Below, piece by piece: positions 4,748 through 5,666 of a stretch of 5,666 nt of DNA. A program made the position numbers and the translations under genes. Every line of letters starts with the position of its first letter. Positions within the stretch are counted from its first letter, which is position 1. Source of the stretch: an uncultured Lentisphaeria bacterium (GTDB taxonomy: Bacteria > Verrucomicrobiota > Lentisphaeria > Victivallales > Victivallaceae). The stretch spans positions 1-5,666 of the forward strand of contig CAIJKT010000103.1 of NCBI GenBank assembly GCA_903821255.1, in the 5' to 3' direction. The notes under the pieces are model-generated. The model ran no database searches and was not told the origin of the DNA. It saw nothing but the letters and a program-made list of their open reading frames with translations.

Positions 4748-5666
4748 TTAATTCTTTTTCAGTTCGATTTCAAAGCTATGGACGGCCTCAGCCAGTTCAG
4801 GATTGAGGAAGGCACGTAAGGTGTCGCGTTCTCCAGCGAAAGCCCAGCGCCAGTCATGGCTTAACAGGTTTTCCGGATCAGAGACGCTACCGGTTACATT
4901 CCAGATCGCCGCCGGAATGAATCTGCCATGATTGTTTTCTGCCTCGAAATAAGTGAATCCCTGTCCCCCGTATTTCAACGATTCAATTTTCACTGCTACG
5001 AGCATCTTATCTTTGTCGATCAGGAACATCCGGTTGTAGAAACAATCGGCAGCAACAGGTTCCTTGAAAACGCCTTGACCTATTTTTTCCCAGGTATCTT
5101 CTCCGGCATATTTGATAAAGATTCTCGTGGTCTGCGCCGAATACTGGTCAGGCTGCATAAAATGTACTTTCAGGAAGCCATGTTTCGTCGCCATATCGGG
5201 TATTTCACGCATGTTCTTCAAATAGTTTTCATAAACGGTCGCCATTTTACACGGAGTGAGTCCCGGACGTATTCGCTGCCACATCGCAACGTGATCCTGT
5301 CCGACAACATCGATCCGGGCGATGATTGTATTTAATTTTCCGGACAGTTCCAGTATATCTGCATCACGTTTGAAGAATTCAGGCAGCAACTTATCCAGTT
5401 CATAACTGATTTGCTCTCCGCGCAGTGAAAGTACAATTTCTTCCAGAATGTCGCGGGAAGCTATCTTAACTTTATCCAAATATCCAGGCAATACAGCCAG
5501 CAACACATCCACAAGCCGCGCTTTGCCGTAGTCGCCATTGTTTTCTCGTTTGGTCAGAAATGCGTTCAGATTAGTACGGCGCTCCAGATAAAGACCGCTG
5601 CTGCAAATCGCTTTTACGAACTGATAAAACTGTTCGTCGTCAATGCCAAAAATACTGTTTATTGCA
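4748..5666 (-). CDS. Unrecognised protein, C-terminal part only (N-terminus off the right edge)
   Basis: The frame is open from the window edge to TAA at 4748-4750, giving 305 visible residues. The first GTG in frame is at 5512 but has no ribosome binding site and no ATG precedes it, so the gene almost certainly begins outside the window. Visible residues 1 to about 152 look mostly helical and charged, with a run such as VDVLLAVLPGYLDKV and then DILELSGKLNTIIARI. Residues about 162-300 look beta-rich and aromatic (IFIKYAGEDTW, MLVAVKIESLKYGGQGFTYF, SHDWRWAFAGE) and end in FEIELKKN. Helical spacer followed by a beta-sandwich is common at the C-terminus of large glycoside hydrolases, and the position just upstream of GH4 fits that, but I see no catalytic motif and cannot name the family. 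No membrane segment is visible. The opposite-strand open frame at 4928-5335 is judged a shadow of it. Confidence 0.75.
   Translation of the reverse strand, partial: AINSIFGIDDEQFYQFVKAICSSGLYLERRTNLNAFLTKRENNGDYGKARLVDVLLAVLPGYLDKVKIASRDILEEIVLSLRGEQISYELDKLLPEFFKRDADILELSGKLNTIIARIDVVGQDHVAMWQRIRPGLTPCKMATVYENYLKNMREIPDMATKHGFLKVHFMQPDQYSAQTTRIFIKYAGEDTWEKIGQGVFKEPVAADCFYNRMFLIDKDKMLVAVKIESLKYGGQGFTYFEAENNHGRFIPAAIWNVTGSVSDPENLLSHDWRWAFAGERDTLRAFLNPELAEAVHSFEIELKKN

Noticed and set aside
4928..5335. 135-codon open frame on the plus strand
   Set aside because: It is wholly antisense to the unrecognised minus-strand gene, shows no family motif and breaks the uniform gene direction.

Overview
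All recognisable genes lie on the minus strand, so the window reads from right to left. In transcription order they are: the C-terminal part of an unrecognised protein (cut by the right edge), a family GH4 NAD/metal-dependent glycosidase, a uroporphyrinogen-decarboxylase-superfamily (URO-D/methyltransferase-like) protein, a family GH29 alpha-L-fucosidase with one in-frame amber codon, and an exported SGNH/GDSL hydrolase (cut by the left edge). The gaps are 64, 10 (or 28, depending on the URO-D start), 15 and 25 nt, which fits one operon or an operon with an extra entry point before the GH4 gene. Almost every base is coding. No tRNA, rRNA, CRISPR array, IS element or terminator was seen.

Organism: a bacterium of intermediate GC that uses Shine-Dalgarno starts and is specialised in glycans. 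Fucosidase, GH4 enzyme, URO-D-like protein and SGNH hydrolase in one cluster reminded me of Lentisphaerota (Victivallales) and their relatives in the Planctomycetes-Verrucomicrobia group. This is an inference from family resemblance, not something the bases prove.

Likely joint role: breakdown of a fucose-containing, possibly esterified glycan. The SGNH enzyme probably acts outside the cytoplasm on acyl or similar ester groups. GH4 and GH29 lack signal peptides and would cleave imported oligosaccharides in the cytoplasm. The URO-D-like protein keeps a His-x-Cys...Cys pattern of the corrinoid/thiol methyltransferase type and could handle a methyl group, but its substrate cannot be read from the sequence.

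The most notable observation is the fucosidase. Residues 1-143 and 145-428 lie in the same frame and both look well conserved, but codon 144 is TAG. The catalytic Asp lies between the stop and the first downstream ATG, so neither half can be an enzyme alone. The four complete stops in the window are TGA, TGA, TAA and TAA, so this internal TAG is the only amber codon in a gene frame. A recent nonsense mutation or a sequence error is the simplest explanation; suppression or recoding is the interesting alternative. I found no clear evidence of a wholly new system.
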